This document shows, piece by piece, positions 1 to 8,429 of a stretch of DNA of 64,000 nucleotides. Both the position numbers and the translations under genes were made by a program. Position 1 is the stretch's first letter. Every line of letters begins with the position of its first letter. The notes beneath the pieces were generated by a model that saw only the letters and a list, made by a program, of their open reading frames with translations, had not been told where the DNA came from and made no database searches. The DNA is from Streptomyces sp. HD (GTDB taxonomy: Bacteria; Actinomycetota; Actinomycetes; Streptomycetales; Streptomycetaceae), in the NCBI RefSeq assembly GCF_028369295.1, contig NZ_JAQMYP010000003.1, positions 186,001-250,000 on the forward strand, given 5' to 3'.

Positions 1-1004
<1,004 letters not shown>

Positions 1005-1162
1005 GGTGCTCTCTTCATTACGACGACGGGCGACGAAGCGAGGCGCTTCACAGCGAATGCTTCAGGGTACCGGCGGGTCCTCCCCCTCAACCAAATCGGT
1101 TCCGCTCCCAGCCCGCCCCGAGCCCTTACACGGGCCTTACAAACCCCTTACCGAGATCGTTG

Positions 1163-1192
1163 TTGACAATGGTTTCCATCTTTGCTGAAAAT
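1163..1192 (+). promoter_or_regulatory. Probable znuA promoter, leaderless
   Basis: TTGACA at 1163-1168 is followed after 18 bases by GAAAAT at 1187-1192. The expected start site is about seven bases further on, at or next to the ATG at 1200. No Shine-Dalgarno sequence precedes that ATG, so a leaderless mRNA is inferred. Both hexamers lie inside the two Zur-like palindromes. Confidence 0.6.
1164..1178 (+). promoter_or_regulatory. Zur box 1
   Basis: TGACAATGGTTTCCA is a 7-1-7 imperfect palindrome close to the streptomycete Zur consensus (TGAAAATGATTTTCA, from memory). It covers the -35 hexamer, so Zur with zinc bound would block RNA polymerase. The zur gene lies in the same cluster at 3912. 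Confidence 0.65.
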
Positions 1193-1200
1193 GACTGTCA
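1186..1200 (+). promoter_or_regulatory. Zur box 2
   Basis: TGAAAATGACTGTCA matches the Zur consensus better than box 1. It covers the -10 hexamer and runs into the A of the proposed ATG at 1200. The centre-to-centre distance to box 1 is 22 bp, about two helical turns, so two Zur dimers could bind the same face. Confidence 0.75.
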
Positions 1201-2162
1201 TGAACGTACGACGACAGCACATATCCGGGATCGCGATCGCGGCGGCCACCGCTCTCGGCCTCGGAACCCTCTCCGCCTGCTCGACCGACAGCGCGGCCGC
1301 AGGCAACACGGAGAAGTTCGACGTCGTCGCGTCGTTCTATCCGATGGCCTTCCTCGCCGAGCAGATCGGCGGGGACCACGTCAAGGTCACCAGCCTCACC
1401 GAGCCCGGCCAGGAGCCGCACGACCTGGAGGTCAGCGCCCAGCAGCGGGGGCAGATCGAGGAGTCGGACGCCGCTCTCTACCTCAAGGGCCTGCAGCCGT
1501 CCGTCGACGAGGCCGTCGAGCAGTCGGGAATCAAGACGAAGGTCGACGCCGCCGAGCTGACCTCGCTGGAGCAGCACGGCAACGAGGTCGGCGGGCACGC
1601 GGCCGAGCACGACGAGGAGCACGGCCACGACGAGGAGGGCGGCAAGGACCCCCACATCTGGCTCGACCCGGTGAAGTACGCCGAGGTCGCCAAGGGCGTC
1701 GGCGCGGCCTTCGAGAAGGCGGACCCCGACCACGCGGCCGACTACAAGAAGAACACCGCGGCCCTGGTCGAGAAGCTCGACGAGCTCAACACCCAGTTCA
1801 AGGACGGCCTGGCGAAGACCGGCTCCAAGGTCTTCATCACCACGCACGCCGCCTTCGGCTACCTCGCCGAGCGCTACGGCCTGACCGAGGAGGCCATCGC
1901 CGGCCTGGACCCCGAGTCCGATCCCAGCGCCGCGCGGGTCAAGGATCTTGAGAAGATGGCCAAGGCGGACGGCGTCACCACCGTCTTCTACGAGACGCTC
2001 GTCAGCGACAAGACCGCGAAGACCATCGCCAAGGACGCGAACCTCAAGACGGACGTCCTCGACCCGATCGAGGGCATCACGTCCAAGTCCCGGGGCAAGG
2101 ACTACTTCTCGGTCCAGGAAGCCAACCTCAAGGCGCTGCAGACCGCCCTGGGCGCCAAGTGA
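1200..2162 (+). CDS. znuA: Zinc ABC transporter substrate-binding lipoprotein
   Basis: This is the extracellular zinc-capturing subunit of a cluster A-I (ZnuA/TroA) importer, tethered to the membrane by lipidation. The signal sequence ends in the lipobox LSAC with the lipidated Cys near residue 27. Conserved metal ligands are visible: EPHDLE, DPHIWLDP and TTHAAFGY, plus a late Asp near LDPIEG. A His/Asp/Glu-rich loop (HAAEHDEEHGHDEE) between the first two ligand histidines is typical of zinc-specific members. In-frame ATG (1191) and TTG (1182) codons exist upstream, but they lie inside the Zur box; the ATG at 1200 fits a leaderless transcript. It heads the operon with znuC and znuB. Confidence 0.93.
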   Translation: MNVRRQHISGIAIAAATALGLGTLSACSTDSAAAGNTEKFDVVASFYPMAFLAEQIGGDHVKVTSLTEPGQEPHDLEVSAQQRGQIEESDAALYLKGLQPSVDEAVEQSGIKTKVDAAELTSLEQHGNEVGGHAAEHDEEHGHDEEGGKDPHIWLDPVKYAEVAKGVGAAFEKADPDHAADYKKNTAALVEKLDELNTQFKDGLAKTGSKVFITTHAAFGYLAERYGLTEEAIAGLDPESDPSAARVKDLEKMAKADGVTTVFYETLVSDKTAKTIAKDANLKTDVLDPIEGITSKSRGKDYFSVQEANLKALQTALGAK

Positions 2163-2181
2163 TCGACCTATGGAGGACGGC

Positions 2182-2949
2182 ATGACCGAGCCCGTCATCG
2201 CACTGCGCGGCGTACGCGCCGAGCTGGGCTCGCGCCCCGTCCTGCGGGGTATCGACCTCACCGTGCACCGCGGTGAGGTCGTCGCCCTGCTCGGCGCCAA
2301 CGGCTCGGGCAAGTCGACGGCCGTGCGCAGCGTCATCGGCCAGGTGCCGGTCAGCGCCGGCGAGATCGAGCTGTTCGGCACGGACCGGCGCCGGTTCCGC
2401 GACTGGCATCGCGTGGGCTACGTCCCGCAGCGCACGACCGCCGCGGGCGGCGTCCCGGCCACGGTCACCGAGGTCGTCTCCTCGGGCCGCCTCTCCCGCA
2501 CCCGCTTCGGCGTCTTCCGCAAGGCCGACCGCGCCGCCGTACGGCACGCCCTGGAGCTGGTCGGCATGGCGGACCGGGCGAAGGACTCGGTGGACGCCCT
2601 GTCCGGCGGCCAGCACCAGCGCGTGCTGATCGCCCGCGCCCTGGCGTCCGGCCCCGAACTGCTGATCATGGACGAGCCGATGGCGGGCGTGGACCTGGGC
2701 AGCCAGGAGGTGCTGGCACGCACGCTCAGGGAGCAGGTCGCGGCCGGTGCGACGGTCCTGCTGGTGCTGCACGAACTGGGCCCTCTGGAGCCCCTGATCG
2801 ACCGGGCGGTCGTCCTGCGCGACGGCTGTGTCCTGCACGACGGCCCGCCCCCGAAGGCCGTCGGCCAGCACGCGCTGCCCGGCCACGACCACGTACACCC
2901 GCACGCGGCTCACGACGCCGAACCGATCCGGACGGGACTGCTGAGCTGA
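2182..2949 (+). CDS. znuC: Zinc ABC transporter ATP-binding protein
   Basis: This 255-residue cytoplasmic ATPase powers zinc import through ZnuB. It has Walker A GANGSGKST, the ABC signature LSGGQHQR, Walker B LLIMDEP and the H-loop VLHEL. The C-terminal tail is His-rich (GHDHVHPHAAHD), a feature of metal transport ATPases. GGAGG at 2172-2176 sits a good distance before the ATG at 2182. The stop overlaps the start of znuB by one base, so the two are probably translationally coupled. Confidence 0.93.
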   Translation: MTEPVIALRGVRAELGSRPVLRGIDLTVHRGEVVALLGANGSGKSTAVRSVIGQVPVSAGEIELFGTDRRRFRDWHRVGYVPQRTTAAGGVPATVTEVVSSGRLSRTRFGVFRKADRAAVRHALELVGMADRAKDSVDALSGGQHQRVLIARALASGPELLIMDEPMAGVDLGSQEVLARTLREQVAAGATVLLVLHELGPLEPLIDRAVVLRDGCVLHDGPPPKAVGQHALPGHDHVHPHAAHDAEPIRTGLLS

Positions 2950-3851
2950 TGGAACTCCTGAACTACGCCTTCATGCAGCGGGCCCTGCTCGCCGCCGTCC
3001 TGGTCGGCATCACCGCCCCCGCCGTCGGCATCTACCTGGTCCAGCGCCGCCAGGCCCTGATGGGCGACGGAATCGGGCATGTCGCGATGACGGGCGTCGG
3101 CCTGGGCTTCCTGCTCTCCTGGTCCCCGGTCTGGATGGCGACGCTGGTCTCGGTGCTCGGCGCGGTCCTGATGGAGCTGATCCGCTGGTACGGCCGCACC
3201 CGCGGCGACATCGCCCTCGCGATGCTCTTCTACGGCGGTATGGCCGGCGGCGTGATGTTCATCAACCTCGCGCCGACGGGGTCGAACGCCAACCTGACGT
3301 CGTACCTCTTCGGCTCGCTGTCCACGGTGAGCGAGTCGGACGTGACGGCGATCATCCTGCTGGCCGCTTTCGTGGTGCTGGTCACGATCGGCCTGCGCCG
3401 CCAGCTGTTCGCGGTGAGCCAGGACGAGGAGTTCGCTAGGGTCACGGGCCTCCCGGTCCGCACCCTGAACCTGCTGACCGCGATCACGGCGGCCGTGACC
3501 GTGACGGTCGCGATGCGCGTGGTCGGCCTGCTGCTGGTCAGCGCGCTGATGGTGGTGCCGGTGGCGGCGGCCCAGCAGCTGAGCCGCAGCTTCGCGGCGA
3601 CGTTCGCGATCGCCGTCGGCATCGGTGTGACGGTGACCATCGGCGGCACCGTGACCTCGTACTACCAGGACGTGCCGCCCGGCGCGACGATCGTGCTGCT
3701 GACCATCGGCGCGTTCATCGCGCTGACGGCCCTGGCGGCCCCGCTGGCCCGCCGCAGGGCCCGCGCGCTGGCCGCGGCACAGCCCGCCGGCGACCCGGCG
3801 GAGTGTGCGATTCCGGCCAGCCGGGAAAGCGACGGGAAGGTCGGCGTCTGA
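2949..3851 (+). CDS. znuB: Zinc ABC transporter permease
   Basis: This 300-residue ABC-3 family integral membrane protein forms the zinc channel with ZnuC. It shows about eight hydrophobic segments and the family pattern LVQRRQALMGDGIGHVAMTGVGLG near the N-terminus, with DEEFARVTGLPV in a central cytoplasmic loop. The ATG overlaps the znuC stop. The C-terminal 30 residues are hydrophilic and probably cytoplasmic. Its order with znuA, znuC and zur makes zinc a safer substrate call than manganese. Confidence 0.92.
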   Translation: MELLNYAFMQRALLAAVLVGITAPAVGIYLVQRRQALMGDGIGHVAMTGVGLGFLLSWSPVWMATLVSVLGAVLMELIRWYGRTRGDIALAMLFYGGMAGGVMFINLAPTGSNANLTSYLFGSLSTVSESDVTAIILLAAFVVLVTIGLRRQLFAVSQDEEFARVTGLPVRTLNLLTAITAAVTVTVAMRVVGLLLVSALMVVPVAAAQQLSRSFAATFAIAVGIGVTVTIGGTVTSYYQDVPPGATIVLLTIGAFIALTALAAPLARRRARALAAAQPAGDPAECAIPASRESDGKVGV

Positions 3852-3911
3852 CCACTGACAGTCCGGGCTGGCACAATGGCCCGGCAAGTGCAGACGTGAG
3901 GAGGCAAACCG

Positions 3912-4322
3912 GTGACGACCGCTGGACCGCCCGTGAAGGGCCGCGCGACCCGGCAGCGGGCCGCCGTGGCGGCGGCTCTTGACGAGGTCGACGAGTTCCG
4001 CAGCGCGCAGGATCTCCACGACATGCTCAAGCACAAGGGCGACTCGGTCGGCCTGACCACGGTCTACCGCACCCTCCAGTCCCTCGCCGACGCCGGCGAG
4101 GTCGACGTCCTGCGCACCTCCGACGGCGAGTCGGTGTACCGCCGCTGCTCGACCGGCGAACACCACCACCACCTCGTCTGCCGCGTCTGCGGCAAGGCGG
4201 TCGAGGTCGAGGGCCCGGCTGTGGAGAAGTGGGCGGACGCGATCGCGGCCGAGCACGGCTATGTGAACGTGGCCCACACGGTGGAGATCTTCGGCACATG
4301 CGCGGAGTGCGCCGCAGGTTGA
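3912..4322 (+). CDS. zur: Zinc uptake regulator, Fur family
   Basis: This 136-residue repressor binds DNA when zinc is plentiful and shuts off zinc import. It has an N-terminal winged helix (residues about 10-80) and a C-terminal dimerisation domain with EHHHHLVCRVCG and a second CAEC pair that together form the structural zinc site. The GTG at 3912 follows GAGGAGG. The gene lies 60 bp after znuB in the same direction, so cotranscription and feedback through the boxes at 1164-1200 are likely. The two CxxC motifs and gene context separate it from Fur and Nur paralogues. Confidence 0.94.
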   Translation: MTTAGPPVKGRATRQRAAVAAALDEVDEFRSAQDLHDMLKHKGDSVGLTTVYRTLQSLADAGEVDVLRTSDGESVYRRCSTGEHHHHLVCRVCGKAVEVEGPAVEKWADAIAAEHGYVNVAHTVEIFGTCAECAAG

Positions 4323-4343
4323 GCCGTTCTACGGTGCGGCTCG

Positions 4344-4433
4344 GTGGGGGTGCCCGCCCCTGGGGGCTGCCGCCCCCAGACCCCCGCTTCCGGCCCTGGC
4401 GGGCCTCGTCCTCAAACGCCGGACGGGCTGAAA
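4344..4433 (+). repeat. Intergenic hairpin repeat, copy A
   Basis: GC-rich hairpins (CTGGGGGCTGCCGCCCCCAG) are followed by the conserved tail CTCAAACGCCGGACGGGCTGAAA at 4411-4433, and a shorter GGACGGGCTGAAA is repeated at about 4441-4453. It fills the gap between the convergent zur and uppS genes and may serve as their shared terminator. Related copies lie near 26940, 27058, 34802 and 59855. Confidence 0.8.
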
Positions 4434-4461
4434 GACGACCGGACGGGCTGAAAACGAAAGG

Positions 4462-5304
4462 CTAGGCCTCTTCCTCCTGGCGGCCTTCCATCGCCAGCAG
4501 CTCCTCGTTCGGGATCGCCCCGCCGAACCGTCGGTCGCGTGAGGCGAACTCCACGCAGGCCCGCCACAGGTCGCGCCGGTCGAAGTCCGGCCACAGGACG
4601 TCCTGGAAGACCATCTCGGCGTAAGCGCTCTGCCAGAGCAGGTAGTTGGAGGTGCGCTGCTCGCCGCTCGGGCGCAGGAACAGGTCGACGTCCGGCATGT
4701 CCGGGTAGTACAGGTACTTCGCGAAGGTCTTCTCGTTCACCTTCGACGGGTCCAGCCGCCCGGCCTTCACATCCTCGGCGAGCGCCAGCGCGGCGTCCGC
4801 GATCTCGGCCCGGCCGCCGTAGTTCATGCAGAAGTACAGGGTCAGCTTGTCGTTGTCCTTGGTCTGCTCCTGGGCGATCTGGAGCTCCTTGGCGACCGAC
4901 TTCCACAGCTTGGGCATCCGCCCGACCCACCGCACCCGGATCCCCAGCTCGTCGAGCTGGTCGCGGGTCTTGCGGATGAAGTCGCGGTTGAAGTTCATCA
5001 GGAAGCGCACCTCGTCCGGCGACCGCTTCCAGTTCTCCGTGGAGAAGGCGTACAGCGAGATCGCCCCCACGCCCTGCTCGATCGCACCCTGGAGCACGTC
5101 GAGCACACGCTCGGCTCCGACCTTGTGCCCCTCGGTGCGCGGCAGCCCCCGCTCCTTCGCCCAGCGGCCGTTGCCGTCCATGACGATCGCCACATGCTTC
5201 GGAACCAGCTCGCCGGGGATCTTCGGCGCGCGGGCACCGGACGGGTGCGGCTGCGGCGTCTTGTACTCACGGCGTCGACGCCCCAGGAACCCACTCACGG
5301 CCAT
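4462..5304 (-). CDS. uppS: Isoprenyl transferase (undecaprenyl diphosphate synthase family)
   Basis: This 280-residue cis-prenyltransferase elongates farnesyl diphosphate with isopentenyl diphosphate to make the lipid carrier for cell-wall synthesis. The signature [17 protein letters not shown] lies near residues 38-54, with the catalytic Asp in MDGNGR. Further conserved blocks are [20 protein letters not shown] and [31 protein letters not shown] lies about ten bases before the ATG. It follows recO by 33 bp on the same strand, the usual streptomycete recO-uppS order. Confidence 0.95.
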   Translation of the reverse strand: MAVSGFLGRRRREYKTPQPHPSGARAPKIPGELVPKHVAIVMDGNGRWAKERGLPRTEGHKVGAERVLDVLQGAIEQGVGAISLYAFSTENWKRSPDEVRFLMNFNRDFIRKTRDQLDELGIRVRWVGRMPKLWKSVAKELQIAQEQTKDNDKLTLYFCMNYGGRAEIADAALALAEDVKAGRLDPSKVNEKTFAKYLYYPDMPDVDLFLRPSGEQRTSNYLLWQSAYAEMVFQDVLWPDFDRRDLWRACVEFASRDRRFGGAIPNEELLAMEGRQEEEA

Positions 5305-5337
5305 GTGTTTCTCGTCCTCCTCTGACGGCTTACTTCT

Positions 5338-6084
5338 CTACTTCTCTACGTAACGCAGCGAACGCAGCCCGCGCTCCAGATGCCAGTGCAGATAAGCCGA
5401 CACCAACCCGCTGCCCTCCCGGACGTACCGCGCCTCGCAGGCGTCCGCGGTCTCCCAGTCTCCCGTAAGCAGCGCACCGAGCAGTTCCAGGGTCTGCGGC
5501 GACGGTACGACGCTACCGGGCACCCGGCAGTCGACACAGACCGAGCCCCCGGAGGCCACCGAGAAGAAGCGGTTCGGTCCCGGCATGCCGCACTTCGCAC
5601 AGTCGCTGAAGGTCGGGGCGTACCCGTTGACGGCGAGGGAGCGGAGCAGGAACGCGTCGAGAACGAGGTGCGGGGCGTGCTCGCCCCGGGAGAGGGTCCG
5701 CAGGGCGCCGACGAGCAGCAGGTACTGCTGGACGGCCGGCTCACCCTCATGATCCGTGAACCGCTCGGCCGTCTCCAGCATGGCCGTCCCGGCGGTGTAC
5801 CGCGCGTAGTCCGTCACGATCCCACCGCCGTACGGCGCGATGGTCTCGCTCTGTGTGCACAGCGGCAGCCCCCGGCCGATCAGCTCGCTCCCCCGCGCGA
5901 AGAACTGCACGTCGACATGGGAGAACGGCTCCAGCCGGGCCCCGAACTTGGACTTCGTACGCCGCACACCGCGCGCCACGGCCCGCACCCGCCCGTGCCC
6001 CCGAGTGAGCAGCGTGATGATCCGGTCCGCCTCACCCAGCTTCTGGGTCCGAAGCACGATGCCGTCATCCCGGAAGAGACTCAT
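5338..6084 (-). CDS. recO: DNA repair protein RecO
   Basis: RecO (248 residues) loads RecA onto SSB-covered single-stranded DNA in the RecFOR pathway. The N-terminal OB fold starts MSLFRDDGIVLRTQKLGEADRI. A four-cysteine zinc site (CAKCGMPG...GGSVCVDC) lies near residues 160-185, as in RecO of Gram-positive bacteria. The ATG at 6084 is the normal family start. The reading frame also continues upstream to 6141 through non-family sequence, so that extension is rejected. The first 68 bases are duplicated at 6145-6212. Confidence 0.95.
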   Translation of the reverse strand: MSLFRDDGIVLRTQKLGEADRIITLLTRGHGRVRAVARGVRRTKSKFGARLEPFSHVDVQFFARGSELIGRGLPLCTQSETIAPYGGGIVTDYARYTAGTAMLETAERFTDHEGEPAVQQYLLLVGALRTLSRGEHAPHLVLDAFLLRSLAVNGYAPTFSDCAKCGMPGPNRFFSVASGGSVCVDCRVPGSVVPSPQTLELLGALLTGDWETADACEARYVREGSGLVSAYLHWHLERGLRSLRYVEK

Positions 6085-6144
6085 CGCGCGCCTCCACGGG
6101 CTTCCGGCCGGGGGTCCGGGGGGTGTCCCCCGGGGCAGCACAGC
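6085..6144. repeat. Spacer with GC hairpin between the two recO 5' copies
   Basis: This 60-bp spacer contains GGGGGTCCGGGGGGTGTCCCCC, a strong hairpin-like repeat resembling that at about 32765. It separates recO from the duplicated 5' fragment and may carry the present recO ribosome-binding region. GAGGC lies just ahead of the recO ATG on the minus strand. Confidence 0.55.
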
Positions 6145-6212
6145 ATGATCCGGTCCGCCTCACCCAGCTTCTGGGTGCGCAGCACGATGCCGTCGTCGCG
6201 GAACAGACTCAT
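6145..6212 (-). pseudogene. Duplicated 5' fragment of recO
   Basis: These 68 bases match 6017-6084 with five differences. The fragment encodes the same first 22 residues as recO (MSLFRDDGIVLRTQKLGEAD and onward), after which the frame runs into the spacer and reads LCCPGG. All five differences fall at third codon positions and are silent. The fragment cannot make RecO. It still has a start codon, so a short chimeric peptide is possible. Confidence 0.85.
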
Positions 6213-6238
6213 GGGTTCATTCTCCCGTACGGCAGGAG

Positions 6239-6862
6239 TCAGCGGGTGCGGTCGGGGTGGCTTATGGCGTCCCAGGGGGCCATGTTCCAGGGGCTGGCAC
6301 GGTTCGCCGGGTCCAGGAGGGAGCGCAGGTGCTCGTCGGCGGCCTCCTGGCCGGCCGGGAGCCCGGAGTCCGCCATGCCGGCCCGCAGCCCGTCCCGCCA
6401 CACCTTCCGGCCGAGCAGATAGTGATCGGCGTACTCCTGCCAGGAGCCGTAGGTCCGCGCCACCGCCGGCACGATGTTCTTCAGGGCCGTCCAGGCATCC
6501 GCCTCGGCGATCAGCCCGCAGGCGAAGCCACGGCGGGCGATGTCGACGTACAGGGCGGCGTCCCAGGCGAGCGGCGCGACGCCGGTGAGCCGGTACGCCC
6601 GGGCCCGGTACCCGCTGCGGGACAGCCCGTCGAGCCGCCCGGCCAGCTGATCACGCGAGGTGATCTCCCACTGCTCGGCCAGCCACCGCCGGGCGCCCTC
6701 CTCGTCGATCCTGACGAACGGGTACAGCGTGGTGCGTGAGACGCCGCGGTCCCTGCTCACCGGCGCGCTCAGCGACACCATCCACAGCTGGTGCATGGTG
6801 AGCGGCACGGGGTAGCGGCGCGCCGCCTTCACGCCCCGCCTTCTCCATCTCCACAAAGCCAT
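6239..6862 (-). CDS. DUF1266 family protein
   Basis: This 207-residue protein is probably cytoplasmic and its function is unknown. Family features seen are EQWEITSRDQLAGRLDGLSRSGYRARAY, then AWDAALYVDIARRGFACGLIAEADAW, then WQEYADHYLLGRKVW; these match the DUF1266 pattern of Trp-rich helices. The Arg-rich N-terminus (MALWRWRRRG) has no clear signal peptide, and the start lacks a strong ribosome-binding site. It is followed downstream by the duplicated recO fragment. No function is proposed. Confidence 0.8.
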   Translation of the reverse strand: MALWRWRRRGVKAARRYPVPLTMHQLWMVSLSAPVSRDRGVSRTTLYPFVRIDEEGARRWLAEQWEITSRDQLAGRLDGLSRSGYRARAYRLTGVAPLAWDAALYVDIARRGFACGLIAEADAWTALKNIVPAVARTYGSWQEYADHYLLGRKVWRDGLRAGMADSGLPAGQEAADEHLRSLLDPANRASPWNMAPWDAISHPDRTR

Positions 6863-6892
6863 GCCGCCGCACCCTACGCACCCACCCCTACG

Positions 6893-7108
6893 TCAAGGAA
6901 CCTCACCCCTGCTGCGTGCGTTCGCGTACGCCGTCGCCGCCCTCAGCCGCTCGGCGGGCGTGGCCCTGCGGACCGCCCCCGGCTCGGCGTCCCACTCCTT
7001 GCCGCCGCCGTACGGTCTCAGCTGGACGTACGGTCCCTCATGTCCCATCACGACGCCGATCCGACCCGAACGGGTGTCGACGACGTAGGACCCGATGGGT
7101 GGCTTCAT
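6893..7108 (-). CDS. Small conserved actinomycete protein
   Basis: This 71-residue protein starts MKPPIGSYVVDTRSGRIGVVMGHEGPYV. Its beta-rich, Gly-rich pattern (small barrel-like) resembles short proteins often found beside XRE/DUF397 pairs in Streptomyces. Its ATG overlaps the stop of the 68-residue ORF upstream by four bases, so the two are probably co-translated. The longer reading frame to 7174 is rejected because it runs over that neighbour. No function is known. Confidence 0.7.
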   Translation of the reverse strand: MKPPIGSYVVDTRSGRIGVVMGHEGPYVQLRPYGGGKEWDAEPGAVRRATPAERLRAATAYANARSRGEVP

Positions 7109-7311
7109 CGCAGCACCGCGGCGAGGCGCTGCGCGGTCTCGACGGAACAACGGCCCAATTCGACGAGCGGGCAAGGGGCTTCACGCGCAAGACTCGCCGC
7201 ATCGAGCCGGAGTGTCGGGAGCGTAATTCCTGCCTTCTCCAGCACCGCCCGCAATTCCTTCACTGCTTCCTCCGCTTCTTCGACGCAGCGCGCCGAGTGT
7301 CGTGCCGTCAC
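7105..7311 (-). CDS. Small hypothetical protein, divergent from the XRE regulator
   Basis: This 68-residue, mostly helical protein (MTARHSARCVEEAEEAVKEL...) starts with GTG preceded by AGGAGGGGA at a good distance. It overlaps the next small gene by ATGA. The pair is divergent from the XRE gene at 7426, sharing about 110 bp of upstream DNA, so control by that regulator is plausible. The function is not recognised. Confidence 0.7.
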   Translation of the reverse strand: MTARHSARCVEEAEEAVKELRAVLEKAGITLPTLRLDAASLAREAPCPLVELGRCSVETAQRLAAVLR

Positions 7312-7425
7312 GTGACTCCCCTCCTATTTGGGTTTCACTCTTTACCTCTCCATGGTGACCTGCGACGCCTACACTCGGCAGGAGTCTGCGCTCTACAAGT
7401 ACGGGTCAGCGCAAGGGGGTTGGCC

Positions 7426-8256
7426 ATGGCCAACGGTTCACGGTTGGCGGCTTGGGAGTTCTTCGGGAGTGAGCTGAAGCGACAGCGGGAGAACGCCGAG
7501 ACCACTCAGGCGGAGTTGGGTTCCCGGGTTTTCGTTTCCGGCGGTTACATCGGCCAGTTCGAACAGGCCATTCGAAAGCCGCAATTGGACGTCGCCCAGC
7601 GGATTGACGAGGCGCTACAAACCGACGGCTTTTTCGAGCGGATGTGGCGGCAACTCATCCAGGAGCAGAAGCACGCGGACTACTTTGCGCATGCGGCGGA
7701 GCTGGAAGAGCAGGCGACGAAGATCTGCGACTGGGAGCCCTCCGTCATCCCGGGGCTCCTGCAGACACCGGCGTACACGAGTGCGCTCGTGGTGGCGACG
7801 CACCCCTTCGCGACTGACGAGCTCATCGACGAGCGCGTCACCTCCCGCGTCGAGCGGTCCCAGATCCTCAAGGACGCTACAAGGCCCGAGTACTGGGCGA
7901 TCGTGCACGAAACGGTACTTCGCGTGCCGGTCGGCGGGCCAGTGGTCGCGGCTGAGGCGCTGGAGCACATGGCCGCCTTGGCCCGCGAGCGCAAGGTGGT
8001 GCTGCAGGTGTTTCCGTTCTCGGCGGGGCCACCCGCGAACAACGGCTCGCTGCGACTCATGGAGTTCGACGAGGCGCCCCCAACGGCCTATACAGAGACA
8101 TCGTTTTCGGGGAGCCTCCTGGACGATCCAGCAGTGGTGAAGCGCGCGAACCGAGCTTACGATCTGCTCAGGGGCGCCGCGCTGTCGCCGGAGGCGTCCC
8201 TGGCCCTAATCGAGTCGGCGGCTGAGGACTTCAGACGATGTACAGGTACGAGCTGA
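7426..8256 (+). CDS. XRE-family regulator with DUF5753 domain
   Basis: This 276-residue protein has an N-terminal helix-turn-helix at about residues 10-65 (FGSELKRQRENAETTQAELGSRVFVSGGYIGQFE). The C-terminal DUF5753 effector domain starts near DYFAHAAELEEQATKICDWEPSVIPGLLQTPAYT. The ATG at 7426 follows AAGGGGG. In Streptomyces such genes nearly always precede a DUF397 gene, as here with a 19-base overlap. The longer upstream frame is rejected because it is out of family. DNA binding is inferred; the targets are unknown. Confidence 0.9.
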   Translation: MANGSRLAAWEFFGSELKRQRENAETTQAELGSRVFVSGGYIGQFEQAIRKPQLDVAQRIDEALQTDGFFERMWRQLIQEQKHADYFAHAAELEEQATKICDWEPSVIPGLLQTPAYTSALVVATHPFATDELIDERVTSRVERSQILKDATRPEYWAIVHETVLRVPVGGPVVAAEALEHMAALARERKVVLQVFPFSAGPPANNGSLRLMEFDEAPPTAYTETSFSGSLLDDPAVVKRANRAYDLLRGAALSPEASLALIESAAEDFRRCTGTS

Positions 8257-8429
8257 GCAACGCTCGCTGGCGCAAGAGCACCTATAGCAACGGCGATGGT
8301 GGCAACTGCGTCGAGGTCGCCGACGGAGTCCCCGGCGTAGTCCCCGTCCGAGACAGCAAGGTCCCCACCGGGGGTGTGCTCGTGATCGGCGTCGACGCCT
8401 GGGCCGCGTTCATCTCTGCCACTCGGTAA
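8238..8429 (+). CDS. DUF397 domain protein
   Basis: This 63-residue protein carries the DUF397 pattern: ARWRKSTYSNGDGGNCVEVADG, then VPVRDSKVPTGGVLVIGVDAWAAFI. DUF397 proteins act with adjacent XRE/DUF5753 regulators (WhiJ/BldB-type modules) in development or secondary metabolism. It overlaps the XRE gene at its start. Its last 20 bases overlap the 3' end of the convergent NB-ARC gene (8410-8429). Confidence 0.9.
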   Translation: MYRYELSNARWRKSTYSNGDGGNCVEVADGVPGVVPVRDSKVPTGGVLVIGVDAWAAFISATR

